From Kaistia defluvii (GTDB lineage: Bacteria; Pseudomonadota; Alphaproteobacteria; Rhizobiales; Kaistiaceae): a stretch of 64,000 nucleotides of DNA. Each line of letters begins with the position of its first letter. Positions within the stretch are counted from its first letter, which is position 1. The position numbers and the translations under genes were made by a program. Shown here piece after piece: positions 46,812 to 56,200 of the stretch. Location of the stretch: assembly GCF_026343955.1 (NCBI RefSeq), contig NZ_JAPKNI010000006.1:62001-126000 (forward strand). Reading direction: 5' to 3'. The notes below the pieces were generated by a model that was not told the DNA's origin, did no database searches, and was given only the letters and a program-made list of their open reading frames with translations.

Positions 46812-49528
46812 CGGTCGGGAGGGGCTGTCGGGGGCGTTGGGAGGGGAGAGGCGGAATTGGCTCTGTCTCTGTTTTGTAAGGCTGCCTGAGCGGCGGCCAG
46901 CCGGGCGACGGGCACCCTGAAAGGCGAACACGAGACGTAATCAAGGTTAATTTCGGCGAAAAAATGAATCGAGGCGGGGTCGCCGCCATGCTCGCCGCAG
47001 ACGCCGAGCTTGAGATCCGGCCGCGTTGCCCGGCCGCGCTCGCAGGCGATCCGGATCAGTTCGCCGACGCCTTCGCGATCGATGGTGGCGAAGGGATCGT
47101 GCGGCAGGATGCCCTTAGCGAGATAGGTGTTCAGGTAAGTTGCGGCGTCGTCACGCGAAATTCCAAACGTCGTCTGCGTCAGGTCGTTGGTGCCGAACGA
47201 GAAGAAGGTGGCGCTCTTCGCCAGTTCGCCGGCGGCCAGCGCCGCGCGCGGCAGTTCGATCATCGTGCCGAGCTGGTAGGCGGGGGCGCGGCCGTGAATT
47301 TTACGCACGAGCGCTTCTGCCGCACGTATGTGGCTGTTGACCAGGTCCAGTTCCGGCTTGCCGGCGATCAGCGGCACCATGATCTCGAGGTCGACCGGCG
47401 TTCCGGTCTGGTCGGCGACGTCGAGGGCTGCCTCCAAGATGGCACGCGCCTGCATCTCGACGATCTCCGGGAAGGAGATGCCGAGCCGGACGCCGCGATG
47501 GCCGAGCATCGGATTGGCCTCCGAAAGCGCATGCGTGCTGGCGCGGATCTTCGCCGGTGAAATCCCCATGACAGCGGCGAGCTCGGCGATCTCCGCCTCG
47601 CCCTTCGGCAGGAATTCATGCAGCGGCGGATCGAGCAGGCGGATCGTCACCGGCAGCCCCGACATGATCTCGAACAGCGAGGCGAAGTCGCTGCGCTGCA
47701 TCGGCAGCAGCTTGGCCAGCGCCTCGGCGCGGCTGGAACGGGTCTCGGCCAGGATCATCTCGCGCACGGCGACGATGCGGCGCGCATCGAAGAACATGTG
47801 CTCCGTGCGACAGAGGCCGATGCCCTCGGCGCCGAAGCCGCGCGCGGCGCGGGCATCCGACGGCGTATCGACATTGGTGCGGATCTTGAGCGTGCGGAAG
47901 GTGTCGGCCCATTCCATCAGCTCGGCGAAGGCGCCCGAAAGCTCGGGCTCGCGCAGCGGAACGGCGCCGAGCAACACCTGGCCGGTGCCGCCATCGATGG
48001 TGATCATGTCGCCGCGCTGGATCGTCCGGCCGCCAGCCGACATCGTGCCGGCATGGAAATCGACGCGGATCGTGCCCGCGCCGGAGACGCAGGGCTTGCC
48101 CATGCCACGCGCCACCACGGCCGCGTGGCTGGTCATGCCGCCGCGCGTCGTCAGGATGCCGCGCGCCGCATGCATGCCGTGCACGTCCTCCGGGCTGGTC
48201 TCGACGCGGACCAGGATGACTTTTCGCCCTTGGGTGCGCGCGATCTCCGCCTCTTCCGACGTGAAGACGACGGTGCCGCTGGCGGCGCCCGGGGAGGCCG
48301 GCAGGCCGCGCGCGAAGATATCGCCGCTCGATTCCGGATCGATCGTGGGATGCAGCAGCAGCTCCAGCGTGCGCGGCTCGATGCGGGCGACCGCCTCGGC
48401 GCGGGTGATCAGTCCTTCATGCGCCATGTCGACGGCGGTCTTCAGCGCCGCGTGGATCGTCCGCTTGGCGGGGCGCGCCTGCAGCATCCAGAGCCGGCCG
48501 CGCTCGATGGTGAATTCGAGGTCGAGCACGTCGCGGTGGTGCTTTTCCAGCGTCGCGCAGACGGCGCGGAATTCGGCGAACACCGCCGGCATGGCCGCTT
48601 CCATCGACGGCAATTCGGAACCTGTCTCGCGGCGGGCTACCTCGGTCAGGTCCTGCGGCGTGCGCATGCCCGAGACGACGTCCTCGCCCTGGGCGTTCGG
48701 CAGGTATTCGCCCCAGAGGATGTTTTCGCCGGTTGAGGGATGGCGCGTGAAGGCGACGCCGGTCGCCGACGTTTCGCCGAGATTGCCGAACACCATCGCC
48801 TGCACGGTGACGGCCGTGCCGCCGCCCTCCGGCAGATTGTTGATCCGGCGATAGGCCTTCGCGCGCGGATTGTTCCAGGAACGGATGACGGCCGAGATCG
48901 CGCCCCAGAGCTGCTCCTGCGGCGCCTGCGGGAAGGGGATCTCCAGTTCGTCGGCCACGAGTGCCTTGAACAGGTCGCAGACCGCCTGCCAGTCGCCGGC
49001 GCCGAGATCGCTGTCGAGCGTGAAGCCACGCTCGAGCTTGTAGTCTTCCAGCCTTTCCTCGAACACCGCGTGGTCGAGACCCAGCACCACGTCGCCATAC
49101 ATCTGGATGAAGCGGCGATAGCTGTCGAAGGCGAAGCGCCGATCTCCAGAGATCTGCGCCAGCCCTTCGACCGTCTCGTCGTTGAGGCCGAGATTGAGGA
49201 CCGTATCCATCATGCCCGGCATCGACGCGGCGGCGCCGGAACGGACGGATACCAGCAGCGGATGCCCGGTATCGCCGAAGCGATGGCCGGCCACCTTGCC
49301 GATCCCCTCCAGGGCGGTGGCAACCTGCTGTTCGAGTTCGGGCGGAAAGGCGCTCTCGGTCGCGAGGAAGTGGCGGCAGATTTCGGTCGAGATGGTGAAG
49401 CCGGGCGGTACCGGCAGGCCGAGCGCGCTCATCTCGGCGAGGCCGGCTCCCTTGGAGCCCAGGATTTCCTTCAACGCGCTGTCACCCTCGGCGCGTCCCC
49501 CGCCGAAGGTGTAGACCCATTTCGTCAT
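46808..49528 (-). CDS. ppdK: Pyruvate, phosphate dikinase
   Basis: A 906-residue enzyme interconverting pyruvate + ATP + Pi with PEP + AMP + PPi. The N-terminal ATP-grasp domain opens MTKWVYTFGGGRAEGD. The phosphohistidine lies in LTTRGGMTSHAAVVARGMGK about residue 450, and the C-terminal PEP/pyruvate barrel ends with the catalytic Cys in KLGVCGEHGGDP. In Rhizobiales it often lies near smc and the SleB gene, as here. It supports gluconeogenesis. The ATG at 49528 is the canonical start. Confidence 0.97.
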   Translation of the reverse strand: MTKWVYTFGGGRAEGDSALKEILGSKGAGLAEMSALGLPVPPGFTISTEICRHFLATESAFPPELEQQVATALEGIGKVAGHRFGDTGHPLLVSVRSGAAASMPGMMDTVLNLGLNDETVEGLAQISGDRRFAFDSYRRFIQMYGDVVLGLDHAVFEERLEDYKLERGFTLDSDLGAGDWQAVCDLFKALVADELEIPFPQAPQEQLWGAISAVIRSWNNPRAKAYRRINNLPEGGGTAVTVQAMVFGNLGETSATGVAFTRHPSTGENILWGEYLPNAQGEDVVSGMRTPQDLTEVARRETGSELPSMEAAMPAVFAEFRAVCATLEKHHRDVLDLEFTIERGRLWMLQARPAKRTIHAALKTAVDMAHEGLITRAEAVARIEPRTLELLLHPTIDPESSGDIFARGLPASPGAASGTVVFTSEEAEIARTQGRKVILVRVETSPEDVHGMHAARGILTTRGGMTSHAAVVARGMGKPCVSGAGTIRVDFHAGTMSAGGRTIQRGDMITIDGGTGQVLLGAVPLREPELSGAFAELMEWADTFRTLKIRTNVDTPSDARAARGFGAEGIGLCRTEHMFFDARRIVAVREMILAETRSSRAEALAKLLPMQRSDFASLFEIMSGLPVTIRLLDPPLHEFLPKGEAEIAELAAVMGISPAKIRASTHALSEANPMLGHRGVRLGISFPEIVEMQARAILEAALDVADQTGTPVDLEIMVPLIAGKPELDLVNSHIRAAEALVRKIHGRAPAYQLGTMIELPRAALAAGELAKSATFFSFGTNDLTQTTFGISRDDAATYLNTYLAKGILPHDPFATIDREGVGELIRIACERGRATRPDLKLGVCGEHGGDPASIHFFAEINLDYVSCSPFRVPVARLAAAQAALQNRDRANSASPLPTPPTAPPDR

Positions 49529-49662
49529 CTGCGCACGCTCCCGCGGCAACCGGCTCCTGCCGACGCTACATCTAGCTAGATCAAGCTCTTACTGCGCTGC
49601 AACACGAAAATATTGAAACAGTTCTTGGAGCTTGTCCCTGCGGCGATTGGCGCGGGCTCGGA

Positions 49663-50235
49663 TCACGCGGTGGCCCGTCTCTGGCGCCATTCCGAGGCCA
49701 GCACGGCGTAGATGTACTCGTCGCCCCATTCGCCGTCGAAGCGGTCGTTCTGCACGAGATGCGCCTCGCGGCGCAGGCCGAGGCGCTCGACCACGCCCAC
49801 GGATCCGCGGTTGGCGGCGTCGAGCCGTGCGAAGATCCGATGGAAGCCGAAGGTGGAGAAACCGAAATCGATCGTGCTGGCGACGGCTTCGGTGGCATAG
49901 CCCTTTCCGGCGAAGGCGGGATTGAAGATGTACCCTACTTCGCCCTGCAGGGCCGCCTTGCTGGCCAGTTTCAGAACGGTCTCGCCGATGACGGCGTGCC
50001 CGGCATTCGTCACGACGGCCAGCCGGAAGGCATCCCCGTCCGCATGGAACGGCGCGGAAAGCGCTCGGTCGAACTGCCTCTGCAAATCCGCGCCGGCCGG
50101 TGGCGCCGCATAGAGATATCGGTAGACCTCGGGAAGCGCGTGGTACGCGGCGTAGGCGCTGAAATCTTCCGCCGCGAACGGCCGAAGTGTCAGCCGACCG
50201 GTCGTGATGGGGAATTGCAGGGACTCGATGTTCAT
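49663..50235 (-). CDS. GNAT-family N-acetyltransferase
   Basis: 190 residues of the RimJ/RimL type (Acetyltransf_3): N-terminal TGRLTLRPFAAEDFSAYAAY, a central GYIFNPAFAGKGYATEA acetyl-CoA loop and FHRIFARLDAANRGSVGVVERLG. It acetylates an amine, perhaps a protein N-terminus or small molecule. It follows the tyrosine-phosphatase-like gene by 25 bp and precedes ppdK. Confidence 0.88.
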   Translation of the reverse strand: MNIESLQFPITTGRLTLRPFAAEDFSAYAAYHALPEVYRYLYAAPPAGADLQRQFDRALSAPFHADGDAFRLAVVTNAGHAVIGETVLKLASKAALQGEVGYIFNPAFAGKGYATEAVASTIDFGFSTFGFHRIFARLDAANRGSVGVVERLGLRREAHLVQNDRFDGEWGDEYIYAVLASEWRQRRATA

Positions 50236-50260
50236 CCAGCTGGGTTCCGGCGACGTGCGA

Positions 50261-50782
50261 TCACCGCACCAGATCGAGGTCCAGTGCGAAGGGGTGGCCT
50301 TCGAAAGCGTCTCGCCCCCGGCCGATCGCCTCGATCGCGCTGACCATGCGGCCGCGGCGGCCGAGAATCTCGTCGGCGAAACGCACGAGGCGGAGATTCG
50401 GCGTCGCGGAGGGCGAGCCGCTGCGGATCAGCGTGGCGATCTCGGCTTCGTCGCGGTCCGGGCGCAGCGCGCAGACGGTGATGAAGGCGGCGGCGGTCGA
50501 GCGGCTGATGCCGGCGAAGCAGTGGATGACGATCGGCTTCTCCGGCTTCCAGCCTTCGACGAAGTCGAGCAGCGAGACGACATGCTCCTCGGCCGGCGGA
50601 GTCATGCCCTCCATCGGCTCTAGGATGTCGTTGAAGGCCAGGAATAGGTGGCGGTCTTCCGGGATCGCCGCCGGGCGCTCGACCGGCGTGCCGGCATTGA
50701 TCAGCGTCACGAGATGGCTTGCGCCCGTCTGGGCCACGGTCGCGCCGATACGGGACAATGAGCAGACGTGAATGCGGGACAT
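50261..50782 (-). CDS. Protein tyrosine/dual-specificity phosphatase-like protein
   Basis: 173 residues with the PTP loop HCFAGISRS (C88, R94; HC-x5-R-S) following IVI, preceded by FNDILEPMEGMTPPAEEH, which holds a candidate general acid Asp. The fold matches the short bacterial dual-specificity group. The substrate, a phosphoprotein or a phospho-metabolite, is unknown. It lies 117 bp downstream of an HD hydrolase gene, same strand. Confidence 0.85.
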   Translation of the reverse strand: MSRIHVCSLSRIGATVAQTGASHLVTLINAGTPVERPAAIPEDRHLFLAFNDILEPMEGMTPPAEEHVVSLLDFVEGWKPEKPIVIHCFAGISRSTAAAFITVCALRPDRDEAEIATLIRSGSPSATPNLRLVRFADEILGRRGRMVSAIEAIGRGRDAFEGHPFALDLDLVR

Positions 50783-50899
50783 AATTTTTCTCCTTGCGCC
50801 GTCTCGTTCGCCGGCGGACCCGATCGATCGGCCGCCGGAATGGGGTGGCCCGGCGAAGCAGGCGCCGGGACGTCTATGTAGGGGGTGGAGACGTTCCGG

Positions 50900-51520
50900 T
50901 CACGCCGAAACGAACACGGGCGCCTCCGCCAGGGCGGCGAACCGAGACAGGAAGCGCTGCTCGGCTTCAGCGGTCGGCCACGGCTCCAGCGCCAGCTGCT
51001 CGCGATGCACGCCGCGCGGCCGGCCGAAGATTTTCGCTGCCTCGACTGTGGTGAAGCCGGCCAGTTCCGTCGCTTCGAAATAGGCTGCGATGCGGTCCGC
51101 CGCCTTGATGGCGTCGGTCAAGCCCGCGGCGCGGTCGGCCGGCAGGCCAAAGCGCAGATGGATCGCCGCCTGCAGTCGCGCTTCCACCACCTTGTATTCG
51201 CCGCCGACCAGCGCCTTGAACGGCGAGATCATGTCGCCGACCACATATTCCGGCGCGTCATGCAGCAGCGCCGCCAGCCGTCCGGCCGCGGAAAGCGCGG
51301 GATCGGCAAGCCCCGCGATCTGCTCGACGAGCACGGAATGCTGCGCGACCGAGAAGGCATGCGCGCCGCTGGTCTGGCCGTTCCAGCGCGCGACGCGGGC
51401 AAGCCCATGCGCGATGTCGCTGATCTCGATGTCGAAGGGCGAGGGATCGGCGAGATCGAGCCTCCGGCCAGAAAGCATGCGCTGCCAGACGCGGGGCGGG
51501 GCGGCGGCCTTCGACTTCAT
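50900..51520 (-). CDS. HD-domain phosphohydrolase
   Basis: 206 residues with a compact HD domain: His61 in AFSVAQHSVLVEQ, His87-Asp88 in RLAALLHDAPEYVVGD and a later Asp in DAIKAADRIAAYFEA. This pattern is that of the YfbR-like 5'-nucleotidase/HD group. Its start overlaps the end of ygfZ by four bases. The exact substrate is unknown; a nucleotide monophosphate is likely. Confidence 0.85.
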   Translation of the reverse strand: MKSKAAAPPRVWQRMLSGRRLDLADPSPFDIEISDIAHGLARVARWNGQTSGAHAFSVAQHSVLVEQIAGLADPALSAAGRLAALLHDAPEYVVGDMISPFKALVGGEYKVVEARLQAAIHLRFGLPADRAAGLTDAIKAADRIAAYFEATELAGFTTVEAAKIFGRPRGVHREQLALEPWPTAEAEQRFLSRFAALAEAPVFVSA

Positions 51521-52407
51521 GCGTCGCTTTCTCCGCCATCTCCAGGCCAGTCGAACTTGGCAAAGGCCGGCAGCGTGATCGAAAGCGGCACGCCGCCGGC
51601 CGTCACCGGCATTCCCTGGTCGAGCGCCCGCTTCGCCCGGTCGAGCCGGATCAGCCCGATCCCGGCTTGGCCCGCCGTGCCGCCCAGGGCGCCGAGCGGC
51701 TTGCCATCGGCCTCGATCGGCGTGCCGGGCGGGGGCAGGGCGCTCTCGCCCGCAATGGCAACGGCGCGGCGGCGGGCGGTGCCGCGATGCTCCATGCGCG
51801 AGACGATTTCCTGGCCGACATAGCAGCCCTTGCGGAAATCGACACCGCCGAGATCGTCCATGTCGACATCATGCGGAAAGGCGTCGCCGAACGGGAAGTC
51901 GCGTCCGCCCTCCGGCACGGTCAGCCCGGTCCGCCAGGCGTGATAATCCGCCTCGGTCGCCTCGTCGTAACCCGGCACCGTTAGGAATGCGTCGACCGGG
52001 ACGATCGCCCGATAGCCAAGCGCCGGCAGGCGCGGATCGGCGCCGACCACCCCGGCGATCGCGGGCGGAGCATCGCCGCCCCAGAACGCCACGACCTGGT
52101 CGCTCCCGCTGCGATCGGCGATCCCGACCTTGGCGCGCAACCGGTAAAGCGTCATGCGCTTGACGAAATCGGCCACCAGCGCGCGCGGCAGGTCGAACAG
52201 GAAGCCGTCCCCGGATGCGACGACGAGGAAATCGAACAGGATCTTGCCCTGCGGCGAGAGCAGTGCGCCGAAGCCCGCGCCGCTCGAAACCACGCGACCC
52301 ATGTCGGTCGTGATGATATTCTGCAGGAACGCCTCGGCTTCGGGGCCATGGATAAAAACGGAGCCGCGATCGGTAAGGCGGGCATATGACCCATTACGCA
52401 TAGACAT
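51517..52407 (-). CDS. ygfZ: tRNA-modifying/folate-binding protein YgfZ
   Basis: 296 residues of the GcvT-like fold. The diagnostic KGCYVGQEIVSRMEHRG motif with its conserved Cys is present (about residue 190), as is FLQNIITTDM near the start. YgfZ uses tetrahydrofolate to support Fe-S enzymes such as MiaB. Start candidates 52416, 52407 and 52401 are in frame; I use 52407. It is coupled to the HD hydrolase gene and divergent from the dihydroorotase homologue. Confidence 0.9.
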   Translation of the reverse strand: MSMRNGSYARLTDRGSVFIHGPEAEAFLQNIITTDMGRVVSSGAGFGALLSPQGKILFDFLVVASGDGFLFDLPRALVADFVKRMTLYRLRAKVGIADRSGSDQVVAFWGGDAPPAIAGVVGADPRLPALGYRAIVPVDAFLTVPGYDEATEADYHAWRTGLTVPEGGRDFPFGDAFPHDVDMDDLGGVDFRKGCYVGQEIVSRMEHRGTARRRAVAIAGESALPPPGTPIEADGKPLGALGGTAGQAGIGLIRLDRAKRALDQGMPVTAGGVPLSITLPAFAKFDWPGDGGESDA

Positions 52408-52517
52408 GGTTCCCATGCATTGGACGCGCTTGTGAAGTTGTTCCGCCTTCCTTAATCCGATGCCAACAATCCGTCTTCATTCCGTGACGGATCGGATCTG
52501 CACTGGGGAGGGCGGCC

Positions 52518-53852
52518 ATGTCGGATACCTACGAGTTTCTCTTTCGGAACGGAACCGTCGTCAATCAGGACGGCATCGGAACGCATGACATCGCGGTCCG
52601 CGACGGACGAATCGCCGCGATCGGCGATGTCGATCCGCGTCGCGCCGGCAAGGTGATCGACTGCACCGGCCTGCATATATTGCCTGGCGTCGTCGATACC
52701 CAGGTGCATTTTCGCGAGCCGGGCGCGGAGCAGAAGGAAGACCTCGAAACCGGCTCGCGCGGCGCCGTGCTGGGGGGGGTCACCGGCGTTTTCGAAATGC
52801 CCAACACCAACCCGACCACGACGACCGCCGAGGCGCTGGCCGACAAGGTGTCGCGCGCGTATCATCGCATGCACTGCGATTTCGCCTTCTGGGTCGGCGG
52901 CACGCGCGAGAATGTCGACGCGATTCCCGACCTCGAGCGCCTGCCGGGCGCGGCCGGCATCAAGGTGTTCATCGGTTCCTCGACCGGCAATCTGCTGGTG
53001 GCGGACGATGAGGGCATCGCGGCCATCCTCTCCAAGACCCGCCGTCGCGCCGCCTTCCATTCCGAAGACGAGATGCGGCTCGAATCGCGCAAGTCCCTGC
53101 GGGTCGAGGGCGATCCGTCCTCGCATCCGGTCTGGCGCGACGAGATTGCCGCCATGCAGGCGACCGAGCGACTCGTCGCCATCGCCCGCCGCACCGGTGC
53201 GCGCATCCACGTCCTGCATATCTCGACGGCGGAAGAGATCGACTTCCTGGCGCAGCACAAGGACGTCGCCACCGCCGAGGCGACGCCGCACCATCTGACG
53301 CTGTCCTCGGACGATTACGCCCGGCTCGGAACCCTTCTGCAGATGAACCCGCCGATCCGCGATGCGCGCCATCGCACGGGCGTCTGGAAGGGCGTGGCGC
53401 AGGGCATCATCGACGTGCTCGGTTCCGACCATGCTCCGCACACGCTGGAGGAAAAGGCCAAGCCCTATCCCGCCTCGCCCTCCGGCATGACCGGCGTGCA
53501 GACGCTGGTTCCGATCATGCTCGACCACGTCAATGCCGGCCGGCTGACGCTGGAGCGCCTGGCCGATCTCACCTCGGCCGGACCAGCGCGGATCTTCGGC
53601 ATGGCGCGCAAGGGCCGCATCGCCGTCGGCTATGATGCCGACCTGACCATCGTCGACATGAAGCGGCGCGAGACGATCACCAACAAGTGGATCGCGTCGC
53701 GCGCCGGCTGGACGCCGTATGATGGCAAGCGCGTCATCGGCTGGCCGGTCGGCACCGTCGTGCGCGGCCGCCGCGTCATGTGGGAAGGCGAGATCACGGA
53801 GCCGTCGACCGGCGAGCCGATCCGGTTTCTCGAGGCGCTTCCTCCGGCATAA
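52518..53852 (+). CDS. Dihydroorotase-family amidohydrolase (altered metal motif)
   Basis: 444 residues, close to class I dihydroorotases (PyrC/AllB superfamily). The carbamylated Lys lies in GIKVFIGSSTG, metal His in AAFHSEDE and VLHISTAEE, and the catalytic Asp in GSDHAPHTLEEKAKPY. The first metal motif, normally D-x-H-x-H-x-R, reads DTQVHFRE here: the first His is Gln. This could change metal binding or substrate. There is no pyrB nearby, so the housekeeping pyrimidine role is not certain; hydantoinase-like activity is possible. Confidence 0.85.
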   Translation: MSDTYEFLFRNGTVVNQDGIGTHDIAVRDGRIAAIGDVDPRRAGKVIDCTGLHILPGVVDTQVHFREPGAEQKEDLETGSRGAVLGGVTGVFEMPNTNPTTTTAEALADKVSRAYHRMHCDFAFWVGGTRENVDAIPDLERLPGAAGIKVFIGSSTGNLLVADDEGIAAILSKTRRRAAFHSEDEMRLESRKSLRVEGDPSSHPVWRDEIAAMQATERLVAIARRTGARIHVLHISTAEEIDFLAQHKDVATAEATPHHLTLSSDDYARLGTLLQMNPPIRDARHRTGVWKGVAQGIIDVLGSDHAPHTLEEKAKPYPASPSGMTGVQTLVPIMLDHVNAGRLTLERLADLTSAGPARIFGMARKGRIAVGYDADLTIVDMKRRETITNKWIASRAGWTPYDGKRVIGWPVGTVVRGRRVMWEGEITEPSTGEPIRFLEALPPA

Positions 53853-53965
53853 GGCTTGATCCACGGACATCGGGCGGTGGCTCCGGCGCGTTCGCAGCGC
53901 TGCCGTCCCGATCCGACCAACAGGATGGAGCCGGAACAGCGGCCGATCCTCGGCATGGGGCCTGA

Positions 53966-54376
53966 TCAGATCGGCTCGATGACGACCGATTCCGCGGACC
54001 GCTTTGCGGCCCCCTGATACACCGCCTCGATATTGTTGCCGGCCGGATCGAGCAGGAAGGCGGCATAGTAAGTGGGATGGTAATCGCGAAGGCCGGGCGC
54101 GCCGTTGTCGCGTCCGCCGGCGGCAAGGCCCGCGGCGTGGAAGGCATCGACCGTCGCCCGGTCCGGTGCCTGGAAGGCGATGTGGCAGCGTCCCGTCGGC
54201 GGCGTGCCGCTGCTGACGCAGAACTCGTCCGCGAAGAAATAGCCCTCGCCGGCGAGAATCGGAATGCTAAGGACGCCGAGAACCGCCTCGTAAAAGCGGC
54301 GGCTCGCGTCGTAATCGGCGACGACCAGCTGGATGTGGTCGATGAGTCGGCCACGATGGAACTGCATATCGGCCAT
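53966..54376 (-). CDS. VOC-family (glyoxalase/bleomycin-resistance fold) protein
   Basis: 136 residues with one complete VOC module: LIDHIQLVVADYDASRRFYEAVLG, then SGTPPTGRCHIAFQAPDRAT and GRDNGAPGLRDYHPTYYAAFLLDPAGNNIEAV. Metal ligands His and Glu are at the standard places. GGGAG stands before the ATG at 54376. Members act as lactoylglutathione lyases, dioxygenases or resistance proteins; this one cannot be specified. Confidence 0.85.
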   Translation of the reverse strand: MADMQFHRGRLIDHIQLVVADYDASRRFYEAVLGVLSIPILAGEGYFFADEFCVSSGTPPTGRCHIAFQAPDRATVDAFHAAGLAAGGRDNGAPGLRDYHPTYYAAFLLDPAGNNIEAVYQGAAKRSAESVVIEPI

Positions 54377-54447
54377 GGAGGTCTCCCTGTTCGGAGAGAA
54401 CAAATCATGAACTCGATGGCGTCGTCAACCGGCCTTCGGCAGGCGTG

Positions 54448-55125
54448 TCAGTCGCCTGCTTCGAAATAGGTCCAGGTACCGTCCGGCGCGATGCCGACGC
54501 GGTAGAACATGTAGGCGCCGAAGCTCTTCATCTCCTCGAAATCGGACGAGGTGAGGATGCGGAACAATTCGACCATCTGCGGCGGCGTCAGCGCGTCGAT
54601 CGGGTAGCGCGCGAAATAGGGCCAGATATAGGCTTCCTGCGGCGTGCCGACGTCGACATACACATAGCCGGCATCCAGGATCTCGCTCAGGATCGCCAGG
54701 ATCTCGCGTCCCTCGGGGTCGCCCGACAGTGTCTTCAGAAAGGCGATCGGGTCCTTGTCCTGGTCCTCGTCGGCGCCGAGATTGGGGGGCGACTTGTTGG
54801 CGTCGATGATCGGCTTCAACTGGTTGATGTCGCCGGTCCTTGCTGCCTCGAGCAGCTTCTCGCGCAGGCGCTTCACCGGTTCCGGCAGCTTGGAGACGTC
54901 GTATTCAATGACCGGGAGCGGCTCATCCGGCGCGATCTTTACCGCGGGCGCCGTCTTCTTGGCATCGGCCGGATCCTCGGCGCCATCGTCCTCCGGGTCC
55001 GGCGGGATGGTGATGCTCAAGGTGGGCACCGATTTGCTCTCGCCGGCGACGAGAGCGTGGGAAGGGCTCGCCCCGATCATCAGCATCGCGATGGCGGTTC
55101 CCGCGATAGTCCAGCGCCCGAGCAT
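54448..55125 (-). CDS. Conserved secreted protein, unknown function
   Basis: 225 residues: a signal peptide (IAGTAIAMLMIGASPSHALVA), a Pro/Asp-rich acidic stretch (IPPDPEDDGAEDPADAKK) and a helical C-terminal domain of about 130 residues containing AYIWPYFARYPIDALTPPQM and SFGAYMFYRVGIAPDGTW. No catalytic motif is seen. It appears to belong to a conserved alphaproteobacterial periplasmic family without a name known to me. Confidence 0.7.
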   Translation of the reverse strand: MLGRWTIAGTAIAMLMIGASPSHALVAGESKSVPTLSITIPPDPEDDGAEDPADAKKTAPAVKIAPDEPLPVIEYDVSKLPEPVKRLREKLLEAARTGDINQLKPIIDANKSPPNLGADEDQDKDPIAFLKTLSGDPEGREILAILSEILDAGYVYVDVGTPQEAYIWPYFARYPIDALTPPQMVELFRILTSSDFEEMKSFGAYMFYRVGIAPDGTWTYFEAGD

Positions 55126-55215
55126 GCCTGTCTCCTACATTCGTTTGCCACTCATACCTGACGGGCCGGACCCGGCCAAGCGCCGGGACGGACAATCCGC
55201 CCCGCGTCGGGCATG

Positions 55216-55248
55216 AAAAAGCCCCGCCGGCGTTTCCGCCGCGAGGCT
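55216..55248 (-). terminator. Terminator after the 82-residue gene
   Basis: A GC-rich imperfect hairpin (55220-55248) is followed on the minus strand by five T residues (55220-55216). It lies 30 bp past the 55278 stop and 90 bp before the secreted-protein gene. Confidence 0.65.
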
Positions 55249-55277
55249 TTGATTTCAACGCGCTTTGGTCGGATCCG

Positions 55278-55526
55278 CTACTGGATCGTGCGTTGCAGCG
55301 TGAATTCGCCGCGGCGGACCCGGTCAGGGAGGGACACCGCGAGATCGGCGACGGCGTCTTCGCCATAGGTGTCGATCAGGTCGGATAGAGCCGCGAACAG
55401 GGCGGCGTGGGCGAGAATGTCCGGCTCGATACCCTCGGCGATCGCCTCGTCCCAGGCTTCCGTGAGATAGGCGAGAGCCGCGCGCTTCTGTTCGGCAATC
55501 TCGATCTCGTCGGGATCGTGTTCCAT
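55278..55526 (-). CDS. Small acidic helical protein, unknown
   Basis: 82 residues, all-helical in appearance: EIEIAEQKRAALAYLTEAWD, DILAHAALFAALSDLIDTYG and a basic end (LPDRVRRGEFTLQRTIQ). No motif is recognised. ATG 55526 is chosen; an ATG eight codons upstream also fits. It has its own terminator and lies downstream of the TIGR02301 gene. Confidence 0.6.
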   Translation of the reverse strand: MEHDPDEIEIAEQKRAALAYLTEAWDEAIAEGIEPDILAHAALFAALSDLIDTYGEDAVADLAVSLPDRVRRGEFTLQRTIQ

Positions 55527-55674
55527 GGGGTCGCCTGCTTTCCGCATCATGAATGGGCAGAAACCGAATCGCCCTCATCCGCAGGGTAGCACGAGCGGTT
55601 GGAACCGGGCCGAGATCCTGAAGAGGAGGTTAAGATGTCGATAACAATTCGATGCGGCTGGTTAACACAGGCGA

Positions 55675-56091
55675 TCAGCGCCCGTAGCGCGCCGTGATGT
55701 CGCGGGTCAGCTTCTTGCCTTCGGCCATGTAGCGGTCGATCGCCGTCAGGGCCGCGGGCGTGCAGGTGCGATAGACCGTGGCGAAGCTGGAGAAGCCGTG
55801 GTTGAACTGCGAGACGATACGCGCGCGCCGGTCGGGCGTCGGATCCTCGGCCGTGAGGATCTGGTCCATCTGGTCGCGCCAGACGCTGGGTTCCTCCGCC
55901 CCGCAAAGCGGCCGGAGATAGTGCAGCGCACCAAGGATCTCGGCCAGCCGCTGCAATTGCTGCTCATAGGGTGGGTCGCCGGCGCCGGCGCCGATGGCGT
56001 CTTGCGCGCGCGCCGACAAAGGCGTGCCCGCGAGCATCAGCGCCAGCGCGATCGCCGCCATACGTCCCGAATTTCGCGTTGGGTTGATCAC
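55675..56091 (-). CDS. TIGR02301-family exported protein
   Basis: About 138 residues. A signal peptide (MAAIALALMLAGTPLSARAQ) precedes the family core: PPYEQQLQRLAEILGALHYL, RPLCGAEEPSVWRDQM, and ARIVSQFNHGFSSFATVYRTCT. This family is restricted to alphaproteobacteria and has no known role. I place the start at the GTG at 56091, with AGGA five bases upstream; longer in-frame starts would put charged residues before the signal. Confidence 0.8.
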   Translation of the reverse strand: MINPTRNSGRMAAIALALMLAGTPLSARAQDAIGAGAGDPPYEQQLQRLAEILGALHYLRPLCGAEEPSVWRDQMDQILTAEDPTPDRRARIVSQFNHGFSSFATVYRTCTPAALTAIDRYMAEGKKLTRDITARYGR

Positions 56092-56200
56092 GCCGATCCT
56101 GCCTGCCGTTGCTGCTTCGGCCTTGCGGCCCGGCGGGATCATGCTGTGCGGGACGGCGCGCAGCAAGGCCATCCGGGGGCGCGGTCGAGATGGGCGTCGT

